A DNA stretch of 64,000 bases. It comes from Deltaproteobacteria bacterium (GTDB lineage: Bacteria > Acidobacteriota > Thermoanaerobaculia > Multivoradales > JAHZIX01). The position numbers and the translations under genes are program-made. The stretch spans positions 816,884-880,883 of the forward strand of contig JAHZIX010000045.1 in the NCBI GenBank assembly GCA_022601195.1. Direction: 5' to 3'. Of the stretch, positions 32,586 through 41,311 are shown piece after piece. A model generated the notes under the pieces. The model ran no database searches, had not been told where the DNA came from, and was given only the letters and a program-made list of their open reading frames with translations. Every line of letters starts with the position of its first letter. Position 1 is the stretch's first letter.

Positions 32586-35417
32586 ATGAGAATAGTTATG
32601 AGATTTCCTGTGATGAAAAAACCTGCTATGAGAGAGATGTTTGATCGGCCGCAGCGGTGGGTAGATAGTAGAGAGCTTTCGAGGTCTCAGCGAAAATGCA
32701 AGAGCTTCCTGCCGGGGAGGTCGGCCTGTGGTGTCCTATTCTGCTTTCTGCTTTTGTTTGTAACGTCCATGTCTGGAGCCGACAAGACTTCTGAGGGCCT
32801 CGAAACTCGATCTTCTCTTTCTGGGCAGGTCTTCGACTCCTTAGGGCAACCGATAGGGGCTTGCGAGGTTCAAGCTCTGGAGTTGACCCGGGAGGGTTCG
32901 ACGAAACGGCTAGGGGCAACCCGGACCACCGCCGCGGGTCGATTCGATCTACCCTCCGGGAAAGCTGGCACCCTCTTGGAGGTTTCGGTAGGTCGTGAGA
33001 AGCACCGACGGTGGGTTTCGCCTCGAGCTAGCGTAGGGGAAGTTCGTTGGACCTTGGAGCCGGCCCACGGACCCGAGGACCGGGAGGCGCGCCGGCTGGG
33101 CAGCGAGATTCAAGGTGCCGTGGTCGATTCTACCGGCCGGCCCGTAGCCGATGCCGTGGTGGATGTGCTTCATTTCGATTTCATGGCGATGGAGTCCGAG
33201 CCGGTTCCTTTCCTCGGCCTGGAAGGAGTGCCCCTGCTGGAGACCGTCTCGGACCAGGATGGCCGTTTCGCCTTGAACGTAGATCGCCGCATTGAGCTTC
33301 CTTCTCTCGATCTCGGAGCCTTTGCCGTCCGCTGTCGGCGTCCAGGGTGGGCGGTAGGGACCGCGGCGATTCGCCGGGAACCGGAGCAATCGGTCTCCTG
33401 TCGGCTGAGCCAGCCGGCAATCGGTGCCGGCGGACGATTGTCTTGGCGTGGACCGGAGAAACCCGACCTGGGCAACATGGTGGTCAAGGTCGTGGCGAAC
33501 CGGACGCCGACTCCGGTCTTTTTGGATGCCCCGGTGGATGAGGCGGGTCTTTTCGAGACTCCCTGGGTCTTGCCCGATGGAGCGAGCTACTCGGCGGTTT
33601 TCGATCATCCGGACTACCAACCTCAGGCCGCCCCAATCCCCCGCAACGTCCTCAGCCAGATCCATCTGGAGCTCGTGAAGGGGGTTGATACTCGAGTCGA
33701 GCTGGTCGATGGGGAGACCGGTCAGGCGATTTCCGAAGCTGAGGTCACGGCGATCCTCGAGATTCCTCCATTTCGTCTCCGCAGGGCTGCGACCACGATT
33801 TCCTCAGGTTTTCTTTTGCGCAGCTTGCCACCGGGTCAGGAAGCGATTCTGAGCATCGAAGCAGAGGGCTACCTCCGCCATGACACAAAAAAGGTTCTGG
33901 AATCTCTGGAGCGGATCCCCCTGGCGCCGGGGACTGCCTTCGGCGTCGAGGTCGTTGACCGTCAGGGCAACCCGGTGGAGGGAGCGGAAGTCACCTTTAG
34001 CCTAGCGCCTAGCGAGGTCCGTATGGATCGGTTCGCGGGCCTTTTACCGAGTCACTTCGACTCCACGGACCGCCAGGGACGGACTCGAATCGACCATTTG
34101 GCAAAGGGACAACCCTATTCCCTCACTATCCATAGCCGAGGTTTCTCTCCCTATTGGGAGGATGGCCTGGTGAGTCGGCAAAGGCAGACGGATCTGCGGA
34201 TCGTTCTCGATCGCGGTGGACGAATCTCTGGTTCTCTGCTTTACGAAGACGGCACTCCATTGGAGGGAGGCCGAGTGATCGCTCTGAGAGTGGAACCGAG
34301 TGAAGATGACCCTACTCATTTGATGGCCACTCCCCAAGCCCAGAAGAGCGCGATCAGCGGAGAAGACGGTTCCTACAGCCTGGAGGCACTTAGTGCCGGG
34401 ACCTACCATTTTCTGTTGAAGACTCCGCAGGAATCCGTCGGTTCCAAGGGAGATTTCACCAATATGCCCTTGGTACCCCTGGCTGAAGGGGATTGGGTAA
34501 CGGATTTTGATTTCTTTTTTCGCTCCCAGGGCAGCTTGCGACTGTCCCTCCCACCCTCTTCTAGGGGAAGCAAGAACCCCGAAGGGATGGTCGTAGCGCT
34601 GTTCTGGGATCCTTCGCGCCTCGAACCCTTCTTTGGTCAGCGCTACCTGGTTGAGCCAGAGCTTTCGGAGGACGGCCTATTCGCGGAGATTCCGTCTGTC
34701 TCCGAAGGGGTTTACGACATCGAGGTACGGCATGTCGGGAAGGTGCCGCAGCGTTTCTCGGAAGTGGGAGTCTATCCCGGAGTAGAAACCTTGATCGATC
34801 TACAGGAGCTGGATGAGGGCCGGGCGGCTAACGTTCAGGTTATCGATAGCCTCGGCCAGGCCTTGGCCGAGGTCGACCTGGCGTTCTATGAGGTAGGTCC
34901 CTACGCCATCGGTGGTGAACCTGAGGGTCGGGTAACCGGTGTTCCTGAGGACAGCCCATCTCTGGTCCTGAAGGTTACCGACGAGGAGGGAAGGGCTTCC
35001 TTTTCAGGTCTGCGGGAGGGGCGCTACCAAGTGTATGCGGAGACCCATGAGGGAGGGCTCAAGGTGAAAGAGTTCAAGGTTCCCTCCGGTCTGGCCGACG
35101 ACCTCGACTGGCAAATTCGTATGCCGGATGTGTTTCCCGTCGAGGTGCATGCTCAGACGGCTGGGGCTCGCCTACCTCTCTCGAATGTCACGATCGCTCT
35201 CGACCGAGAGTTACCTCATTTCGTTGGCCTGGAGCATTCCACTGTCACCAACGGGGACGGAAGAGGTCTATTGAAGGGCGTAGAAGCTGGCCGCTACACG
35301 GCTCGGATGAGCTTGGGCCGGGACTACCTAGAGCAGCAACACTTAGTTTCCTCTCCCAGTTACGAAACCACTGTCGTGGTTACTCCAGGGGAGCCGCTCT
35401 TTCTGCAGATGCCTTGA
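32586..35417 (+). CDS. Large secreted protein with carboxypeptidase-regulatory-like repeats
   Basis: A protein of about 943 aa. A hydrophobic export segment (CGVLFCFLLLFVTSMSGADK) lies near residues 48-67, late for a signal peptide, so the true start may be one of the downstream ATGs (32598, 32613). The rest is a chain of carboxypeptidase-regulatory-like/Ig-like domains: SGQVFDSLGQPIGACEVQAL, GAVVDSTGRPVADAVVDVLH, EVVDRQGNPVEGAEVTFSLA, SGSLLYEDGTPLEGGRVIAL and VQVIDSLGQALAEVDLAFYE. Such chains occur in secreted or surface proteins, where they act as stalks or adhesion modules. No catalytic domain is seen. It follows the secreted protein gene by 180 bases with its own sigma-54-like element. 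It ends 10 bases before a convergent gene. Confidence 0.8.
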   Translation: MRIVMRFPVMKKPAMREMFDRPQRWVDSRELSRSQRKCKSFLPGRSACGVLFCFLLLFVTSMSGADKTSEGLETRSSLSGQVFDSLGQPIGACEVQALELTREGSTKRLGATRTTAAGRFDLPSGKAGTLLEVSVGREKHRRWVSPRASVGEVRWTLEPAHGPEDREARRLGSEIQGAVVDSTGRPVADAVVDVLHFDFMAMESEPVPFLGLEGVPLLETVSDQDGRFALNVDRRIELPSLDLGAFAVRCRRPGWAVGTAAIRREPEQSVSCRLSQPAIGAGGRLSWRGPEKPDLGNMVVKVVANRTPTPVFLDAPVDEAGLFETPWVLPDGASYSAVFDHPDYQPQAAPIPRNVLSQIHLELVKGVDTRVELVDGETGQAISEAEVTAILEIPPFRLRRAATTISSGFLLRSLPPGQEAILSIEAEGYLRHDTKKVLESLERIPLAPGTAFGVEVVDRQGNPVEGAEVTFSLAPSEVRMDRFAGLLPSHFDSTDRQGRTRIDHLAKGQPYSLTIHSRGFSPYWEDGLVSRQRQTDLRIVLDRGGRISGSLLYEDGTPLEGGRVIALRVEPSEDDPTHLMATPQAQKSAISGEDGSYSLEALSAGTYHFLLKTPQESVGSKGDFTNMPLVPLAEGDWVTDFDFFFRSQGSLRLSLPPSSRGSKNPEGMVVALFWDPSRLEPFFGQRYLVEPELSEDGLFAEIPSVSEGVYDIEVRHVGKVPQRFSEVGVYPGVETLIDLQELDEGRAANVQVIDSLGQALAEVDLAFYEVGPYAIGGEPEGRVTGVPEDSPSLVLKVTDEEGRASFSGLREGRYQVYAETHEGGLKVKEFKVPSGLADDLDWQIRMPDVFPVEVHAQTAGARLPLSNVTIALDRELPHFVGLEHSTVTNGDGRGLLKGVEAGRYTARMSLGRDYLEQQHLVSSPSYETTVVVTPGEPLFLQMP

Positions 35418-35427
35418 GGTCGGGCCC

Positions 35428-36228
35428 TTACTGAAACTGTGGTTTGCGCTTTTCCACGAAGGCGTCGTAGGACTCGCGGAAGTTGGGATCCTCCATGCAA
35501 GCGGCTTGAATCTCTACCTCCGCTGCCATGGCGGATTCCAGGTCCATGGAGGCTTCCCTGAGTACCAGCTTCTTGGTCACCTCCAGGCCAAAGGACGGGC
35601 CTCGAGCCAGTTTCTGAGCCCAACCTAGAGCTTCTTCCTGATGGTGTTCCTGGGGAATGACCCGGTTGTAGAGGCCAATGCGATAGGCCTCGTCAGCATC
35701 GATGAAGTCACCGGTCATGAGCAGCTCCATCGCTTTGCCCAGTCCAACGATGCGCGGCAGCAGCCAAGAGGCGCCCATATCTGCCCCCGACAGGCCCACC
35801 TTGGTAAAGAGATAAGCGATGCGCGCATGCTCCGAGGCGATGCGAACATCACAGGCGCTGGCAATGACCGCTCCCGCTCCGGCTACCGTACCGTTCAAGG
35901 CACCGACGATGGGACGGCGGCAGCGCAGCATGGCGAGAATGAGAGCACCGGTCTTCCGAGTGAACTCCAGCAAGCCCCGATAGTCGTTGTCGAACAGCCG
36001 TCCGATGATGTCCTCGACATCGCCGCCGGAACAGAAGGCTCTGCCGGCTCCGGTGAGCAGCACTGACCGCACTCCAGGCTCCTGATCCAGGGTGACAAAG
36101 GCTTCCCGCAGTTCTTCGTAGACCTCGAAAGTCAGCGCGTTGAGGCGGTCAGGTCGGTTGAGCGTAATCGTGGCGACACCGGATTCGGTGTCGTGCTCGT
36201 AGAGAAAGCTCTTGGGTGAGAGAGTCAT
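35428..36228 (-). CDS. Enoyl-CoA hydratase/isomerase family protein
   Basis: A 266-aa crotonase-fold enzyme: ATITLNRPDRLNALTFEV, GAGRAFCSGGDVEDI (oxyanion-hole region), GTVAGAGAVIASACDVRIAS and FTKVGLSGADMGASWLLPRI. It would hydrate or cleave an enoyl-CoA; the usual catalytic Glu positions are occupied by Ala/Gly-rich and Asp residues (SGADMGAS), so it may act as an isomerase or ring-opening enzyme and not as a classic hydratase. Its ATG overlaps the TGA of the RidA gene (ATGA), and the order SDR, RidA, this gene is an operon. The same trio accompanies fused aminobenzoyl-CoA monooxygenases in other bacteria, as known to me from genome neighbourhoods. Confidence 0.9.
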   Translation of the reverse strand: MTLSPKSFLYEHDTESGVATITLNRPDRLNALTFEVYEELREAFVTLDQEPGVRSVLLTGAGRAFCSGGDVEDIIGRLFDNDYRGLLEFTRKTGALILAMLRCRRPIVGALNGTVAGAGAVIASACDVRIASEHARIAYLFTKVGLSGADMGASWLLPRIVGLGKAMELLMTGDFIDADEAYRIGLYNRVIPQEHHQEEALGWAQKLARGPSFGLEVTKKLVLREASMDLESAMAAEVEIQAACMEDPNFRESYDAFVEKRKPQFQ

Positions 36229-36665
36229 GCTGCTCCGTCCTCTTCTACCCTCTCGGGCTTTTCTGTTTTTCCGGGGAGGGCGGCAACTCCTTGAATTTCC
36301 ACCTTGGCGCGGGGCTCCAGTAGACCGCTAACCTCCACCAAGGCCATGGTGGGGAAATGCTTGCCCATACGGTTGCGATAGGTTGCTCCCACCGCTTTCA
36401 GTTCGGCGATGTATTCGGATTTGTCGGTGACGTAGAGAGTGAGCTGGGCGAGATGTTCCGGCTCGCCTCCGGCGGCCCGCACGACGGCGAGAACATTGTC
36501 CAGGGCTTGGGCGAATTGCTCCGCGAACCCGTCGCTCACCAGGACCTGTTGGGAGTTCCAAGCGATCTGGCCAGCGATAAACAACATACGGCTACCGGTC
36601 GATGCCAGCATTCCGTTGGAATAGCCTCGGGGCGCACCCAGCGCTTGGGGATTGATCGTTTCCAT
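36225..36665 (-). CDS. RidA-family protein (enamine/imine deaminase-like)
   Basis: A 146-aa protein with the RidA fold: NPQALGAPRGYSNGMLAS, MLFIAGQIAWNSQQ, FAEQFAQALDNVLAVVRAAG, LTLYVTDKSEY and FPTMALVEVSGLLEPRAKVE, read as FPTMALVEVSG and LLEPRAKVEIQGVA. The Arg in the typical RidA motif occurs in EPRAKVEI. RidA enzymes hydrolyse enamines or imines to release ammonia. In an aminobenzoyl-CoA pathway it could deaminate the ring enamine made by the monooxygenase/reductase; that is inference. AGGAG lies before the ATG at 36665; the long frame to 37136 overlaps the SDR gene and is not used. Confidence 0.88.
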   Translation of the reverse strand: METINPQALGAPRGYSNGMLASTGSRMLFIAGQIAWNSQQVLVSDGFAEQFAQALDNVLAVVRAAGGEPEHLAQLTLYVTDKSEYIAELKAVGATYRNRMGKHFPTMALVEVSGLLEPRAKVEIQGVAALPGKTEKPERVEEDGAA

Positions 36666-36673
36666 GTCAGCTC

Positions 36674-37450
36674 CTAAGCGAGGAGGCCTCCGCCGTCGAG
36701 AACGATCATCTGGCCGTTGATGCCGCGAGCTCGTGGGTCGCAGAGGCTGAGCACTTGATAGGCCACTTCGTCCGCTTCGAGAATTCTGCCCTGAGGGTTC
36801 ATTTTGACGATGTTGTTGCGAGCTTCGTTCTCCGAAAGGCTGGTTTTGTGAACGATGTTGGTCACCGACTGGCGCACCATTTCCGTTTCTACGTAGCCAG
36901 GGCACACCGCATTGACGGTCACGCCGCTGGCGGCCACTTCCGCGGCAAGGCAACGGGTAAATCCCACCACGGCGTGTTTCGACGCGGAGTAGGCGGAAAT
37001 ATAGGCTGCGCCACACAACCCAGCGATGGAAGCGATGTTGACCACTCGGCCCCATTGATTCTCGACCATGGAGGGAAGAAACGCCTGGGTACAAAGAAAG
37101 GTACCAGTGACATTTACGGCGAAGATGCGCTCCCAATCCTCCCGGCGAACACGCTTTAGGGGGGAGGATGCTGCGATTCCTGCGTTGTTGACCAGAATAT
37201 CCACTTGGCCCAGGTGCTCTCGGGAGCGACGGGTCAGCTCCGCCACTTGGTCGTCAGAGGTGACGTCGCAACCTACGGCCCAAGCCGAGTGGCCGGCATC
37301 CCGCAACTCGCTAGCCACCGCCTCGATCTCCTCTAGTGATCGGGCGCTCACGACCACCGAAGCTCCTTCTTCTGCTAGTGCTCGAGCGGTGGCCGCACCA
37401 ATTCCGCGACCCCCTCCCGTGATGACGACGCCTTTGCCTTTTAGTCTCAT
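36674..37450 (-). CDS. Short-chain dehydrogenase/reductase
   Basis: A 258-aa classical SDR: TGGGRGIG cofactor motif at residue 11, NNAG near 88, catalytic Ser in NIASIAG, YSASK catalytic Tyr/Lys near 155, and the C-terminal GQMIVLDGGGLLA. It would oxidise a 3-hydroxyacyl-CoA or reduce a keto group. It is the first gene of the SDR-RidA-enoyl-CoA hydratase operon, 8 bases before RidA. Length and motifs are normal. Confidence 0.92.
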   Translation of the reverse strand: MRLKGKGVVITGGGRGIGAATARALAEEGASVVVSARSLEEIEAVASELRDAGHSAWAVGCDVTSDDQVAELTRRSREHLGQVDILVNNAGIAASSPLKRVRREDWERIFAVNVTGTFLCTQAFLPSMVENQWGRVVNIASIAGLCGAAYISAYSASKHAVVGFTRCLAAEVAASGVTVNAVCPGYVETEMVRQSVTNIVHKTSLSENEARNNIVKMNPQGRILEADEVAYQVLSLCDPRARGINGQMIVLDGGGLLA

Positions 37451-37630
37451 GGAAGAGACCTTAAGAGGCGGTAGCGGGAAGTGTCAAGGAGCGCATTCTA
37501 GGGGAGGGCTCCCCGAGCACTGGCGAAGAGGAAAGCTGATAGAAGAATGTTTGGCTTTCTTCCCGGGGCAGGTTAGGAGCGTGCTGAAGAGCTCATTCCA
37601 CCAGCACCTCGAGGTACTGGCAAGGGGTGT

Positions 37631-38386
37631 TCAGGAAGCGAGAGCCGCGACGACCGCTTCTTCCAGCATTTCGCCGAGGATAGCTAGGGTCTCCTGGCCT
37701 TCGTCAGCGGTGGCGGCGGAAGGGTCTCCGAAATAGGCCTGGGGGCCTCCCGCTTGCTCAAAGCTCTCCTTGCCCATGCGGATGGCTACCGACAGAGAGG
37801 AAGGGTTAGGTGCCAAGCCGGCGCTCACCTCCTGGCGCACCAGATCCGGCCGGGTGGCCAGGACCATAGAGCCTTCGTAGCATCCCGCGTGGCAGGCCCC
37901 GCTCTTGAACTCCTCCGTCAATCGGGGGGCCAGTTCTTTGCGAGTCACGTCTGGGAATGCCACGGCCAAGGCCGTGTCCCCTCGGAGGGTTTTCACGGCT
38001 CGGTACAGGGAACCGAGATGCGTCGGGTCCAGATGAGCGTTGGCGAGACCCAGAACTCGGAAGCTCTGCGCAGCGAGAGCGTTGCCGATATCAACTAGCA
38101 TCGCGGTTACGGTTTCCGGTCGCAGGGAGAGAGTTCCGGCAAAGCGATCAGCAAAGGGAGCAGCCGTATAGTCGAGGCCCGGGAGAATGAGGGGAATCAG
38201 GCCCCTCTTTTCCAGCCTCCGTGCCGCCTGATCCACCATGCCTCGGGCGATGATGCCGTCCGTGGACAAGGGCAAGTGAGGGCCATGAGCTTCGACAGCT
38301 CCGATCGGCAGCAGGGGTATGGCGCGGGACCGGTCGAGATCGCGAACTTCCGTCCAAGTCATTTCAGCAAGACAAAGAGTGGTCAT
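37631..38386 (-). CDS. Creatininase-family protein
   Basis: A 251-aa protein of the creatininase family of metal-dependent amidohydrolases. The first metal motif is present (GAVEAHGPHLPLSTD, giving Glu, His, Asp). The second, normally NGHGGN, reads NAHLDPTH, so it is changed, and catalytic activity on creatinine is unlikely. The end motif has ACHAGCYEGSMVLA, where HAGxxETS is usual. Relatives occur in ring-cleavage gene sets for anthraniloyl-CoA-type pathways. The ATG at 38386 is used; the frame to 38461 adds nothing family-like. The gap of about 180 bases to the SDR gene downstream holds no gene. Confidence 0.8.
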   Translation of the reverse strand: MTTLCLAEMTWTEVRDLDRSRAIPLLPIGAVEAHGPHLPLSTDGIIARGMVDQAARRLEKRGLIPLILPGLDYTAAPFADRFAGTLSLRPETVTAMLVDIGNALAAQSFRVLGLANAHLDPTHLGSLYRAVKTLRGDTALAVAFPDVTRKELAPRLTEEFKSGACHAGCYEGSMVLATRPDLVRQEVSAGLAPNPSSLSVAIRMGKESFEQAGGPQAYFGDPSAATADEGQETLAILGEMLEEAVVAALAS

Positions 38387-38548
38387 GGCAAGCGAGTCTA
38401 GCAGTGGCAGAGACTCCTTTTTCGCTACGTCCTCGATCTGAGGAAGGCTGCTGCCTGGCACGAGGAGGGCTTCCTGTCGCGGGACGGGGAGACTTGGAGC
38501 CCCGTATTCGCAGTGAAACTCTGTCGCAAGAAGAGCTGACTTTTGAGA

Positions 38549-40492
38549 CTAGACCTTCCGCTGCCCTGGCAGGAATGGCGGCATAGGGCAGTCGAGGGTA
38601 TCGGCGATAGCCCGTAGCAGCTCTCCTTCGGCGACGGTAACCACTTGGTCGAAGGCGACGGTCGCAGCCGCAGCGGTGACCAGTTGGCGTTTGAGTTTTG
38701 GGGAAGTCAGGCGCAAAGTCTGGAGGGCTTTGTCGATGGCGGGTAGGTCCGCCTTATCTTCCGGCTGATAGGGAAGCTCGAACCCCAATTCGACCGACCC
38801 CCGTTGCTGCGCCTGAGCTGCCACCTCGGGATTGGCATGACCGAAGTTGGCGAGCCCGGAGAGCAGCGCCGAACATTCCGAATGCAATTTCTTGAGGGAA
38901 TAATACTGGGTCACCGGCGGGGTGATCCTCTGAAAGTGGGGAGCCAGGTGGCGCAGGAGAATCCGGTGCAGAGTGTATTCGAAGAGGCTGACTCGCTGAT
39001 CTGCCGTCACCAATGCCCGGACATTGCGAGAGAACACTCCGTGTTGTCGTGCCGACAGCCTGCGCAAACTAGGTAAAACCAGATCCACCAATGGCAGGCG
39101 AGTTTCTGTTGGTAGTGCATCGAGGGTCGGTAGGAGCCTTTCGGTCTCGCTAAAAACAGCTGGATCTGCCTCGCGGTTCAGAGTCTCGAGTTGGCGATGC
39201 CGCACGTCATCTCGCGAGTCCATGAGCAAGCCATAGATCAAGGCCCGAGCGGAAGAGGGCTCCCGGGCATCCTCTTTGATTTCCGCGGGTAGATTCGACA
39301 GCAGATGCCGACTGTATTCCACGTGTTCGTCGCCCAGGTTTCCAATGCGCCCGGGCAGATTGTGGGGGTCGATCCCCCGACGGGGTTGTGCTCTGGCTTC
39401 TCGCGTCGGTATGGGGGCTGGAGCCAATTGGGAGACCGGTGACCCGGAGCTGGGAAGGGAGACTCGGACCGGAGGGAAGCTGCCATCAAAGGACGGCTCG
39501 AGGCGTTGGACCCGTTGAGCCAGGGGCGGATGAGTGGCGAATAGACCCGAGAACCTCTTTCCCAGGGCATCCCCAAAGAATAGATGGCTAGCCTGTTCCG
39601 TATTGGGGTTCTTCAAGCTGGAGCCAGAGGTCAGTCCACCGATTTTCTTCAGTGCACCCGCGATTCCAGCTGGGTTTCTAGTGAATTGGACCGCGGATGC
39701 GTCCGCCAGGAATTCCCGTTGTCGCGACATGGAGCTCTTGATCAATCGACCGAAAAAGACGCCGATCCAGCCCACTGCCAGGAGGATTCCGCCGAATAGA
39801 AGTAGAGCGGTCCCCAGACCCATCCCCTCTTTGTCCCGTTTGCCGCTACCAGCGGAAAAGCGCATGGTTCGCAGAAGCCAATAGCCCAATAGGGCGATGA
39901 CTAGGATCCCGTGAAGCAGGCCCATGAGGCGCAGATTCATCGCCATATCGCCGTTGAGAATGTGGCTGAACTCATGGCCCACCACTCCCTGGAGCTCGTC
40001 GCGATCGAGATGGCGAATGCACCCCTTGCTAACGCCGATGACCGCGTCGTCGGGAGAGAATCCAGCGGCGAAGGCGTTGATCGCCGCCTCTCCTTCCAAG
40101 AGAAAGACGGTCGGTACGGGCATACCGGCGGCGATGGCCATCTCTTCGACTACGTTGAGCAGGCGCCGTTCGTCCGGATCGTCCGTATTGGGACTGATGG
40201 GACGGCCACCGAGCATACGAGCCACAGCCTCCCCTCCTTCTCTCAAGGCGTGCACCTTGTAGAGGGACCCGGTCAGGATCACTGCGAGAGTGGTCGCCGC
40301 GACGCCAGCAAAAAGCCTGGGGTCCCAAAGGGTCTCCGGGGCCTCGAGCCCAGCTTTGAGCGCGACTCCCAAAAAGATCGCATTCACGGCGAGATATACC
40401 GTGGTGATGATGGAGGCTATCGCCAGAAGGAAGAGGACGGCCAGTTGGCGAGTCTTTTTCCGGGCGAGATCCTGGCTCGCAAAGAAGTCCAT
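38549..40492 (-). CDS. M48-family membrane zinc protease (HtpX-like, with long C-terminal region)
   Basis: A 647-aa integral membrane protease. Two transmembrane segments open it (LAVLFLLAIASIITTVYLAV and LFAGVAATTLAVILTGSLY), the zinc site is HEFSH near residue 177, two more membrane segments follow near 205 and 245, and the third ligand is the Glu in SRQREFLADASA. The M48 part ends with FATHPPLAQRVQRLEP. The last 280 residues are helical and lack a known domain, about double the length of ordinary HtpX. It would degrade misfolded membrane proteins. LemA lies directly upstream (12 bases); LemA/M48 pairs are common. Confidence 0.9.
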   Translation of the reverse strand: MDFFASQDLARKKTRQLAVLFLLAIASIITTVYLAVNAIFLGVALKAGLEAPETLWDPRLFAGVAATTLAVILTGSLYKVHALREGGEAVARMLGGRPISPNTDDPDERRLLNVVEEMAIAAGMPVPTVFLLEGEAAINAFAAGFSPDDAVIGVSKGCIRHLDRDELQGVVGHEFSHILNGDMAMNLRLMGLLHGILVIALLGYWLLRTMRFSAGSGKRDKEGMGLGTALLLFGGILLAVGWIGVFFGRLIKSSMSRQREFLADASAVQFTRNPAGIAGALKKIGGLTSGSSLKNPNTEQASHLFFGDALGKRFSGLFATHPPLAQRVQRLEPSFDGSFPPVRVSLPSSGSPVSQLAPAPIPTREARAQPRRGIDPHNLPGRIGNLGDEHVEYSRHLLSNLPAEIKEDAREPSSARALIYGLLMDSRDDVRHRQLETLNREADPAVFSETERLLPTLDALPTETRLPLVDLVLPSLRRLSARQHGVFSRNVRALVTADQRVSLFEYTLHRILLRHLAPHFQRITPPVTQYYSLKKLHSECSALLSGLANFGHANPEVAAQAQQRGSVELGFELPYQPEDKADLPAIDKALQTLRLTSPKLKRQLVTAAAATVAFDQVVTVAEGELLRAIADTLDCPMPPFLPGQRKV

Positions 40493-40504
40493 GGAAGAGT
40501 GAGT

Positions 40505-41095
40505 CTAGGTGAAAGAGACTTTCACGGCGTCCCGTTCGGCGGCTTCTTCGATCTCGAACAAGGTCGCTTCCTTGAAGCCCATGGAGTTGGCGATGAGGAC
40601 GCTGGGAAACGTCTCACAGGCCGTGTTGTAGGCCGTCACGGAGTCGTTGTAGGCCTGCCGGGCGAATCCCACTTTGTTTTCGGTCGAAGTCAGCTCTTCC
40701 ATGAGCTGAGCCATATTCTGATTTGCCTTCAGGTCCGGGTAGGCTTCGGCGAGAGCGAAGAGGCGACCCAGGGTACCGCTCAGAGCGCTCTCGGCGCCGA
40801 TCAGTGCTGACATGGCTCCGGCATCTCCCGGGGATGCTGCGGCGGATTCTGCGGCAGAGCTGGCCTGATTGCGCGCTGCAATCACAGCTTCTAAAGTCTC
40901 CCGCTCATGCTTCATATATCCCTTGACGGTTTCCACCAGATTGGGAATCAAGTCGTAGCGGCGTTTGAGTTGAACATCAATCTGGGCAAAGGCGTTTTTG
41001 AAACGATTTCTTAGTTTCACTAGGTTGTTATAGAGGCCGACCACCCAGGCGATCAGCACCAAGATGACGACGAGGAAAGCCAGTGCAACCAGCAT
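40505..41095 (-). CDS. lemA: LemA-family protein
   Basis: A 196-aa protein with one N-terminal membrane anchor (ALAFLVVILVLIAWVVGLY) and the typical helical LemA bundle: YNNLVKLRNRFKNAFAQIDV, KRRYDLIPNLVETVKGYMKH, YPDLKANQNM and AYNDSVTAYNTACETFPS, ending in EIEEAAERDAVKVSF. LemA proteins are membrane-anchored with unclear function, often paired with M48 proteases or TPM-domain proteins. AAGGAGG precedes the ATG. The M48 gene follows by 12 bases, so the two are one operon. Confidence 0.93.
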   Translation of the reverse strand: MLVALAFLVVILVLIAWVVGLYNNLVKLRNRFKNAFAQIDVQLKRRYDLIPNLVETVKGYMKHERETLEAVIAARNQASSAAESAAASPGDAGAMSALIGAESALSGTLGRLFALAEAYPDLKANQNMAQLMEELTSTENKVGFARQAYNDSVTAYNTACETFPSVLIANSMGFKEATLFEIEEAAERDAVKVSFT

Positions 41096-41311
41096 TGGAA
41101 GCCTCCTTATGGAGAGAGATCATCAGAGAAGGTAGAAAAAGTGATTTGCCACCACTTTTTTTCGTCTTTCAGGGGCATATACCCTTTCAAGGATAGGCGA
41201 GAGCGAATATTTCTTCAAGCGGCCGCAGTTCTCTCGTCGGCCCCAGAGGGCTGCGGGGGCACTGGCCAGGAGAAGGTTCTTGCTGAGTCTCACTGCCCTG
41301 AAAAGGCCAAG

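Noticed and set aside
32949..33665. Open frames antisense to the carboxypeptidase-regulatory-like gene
   Set aside because: Shadow frames of a well supported coding region.
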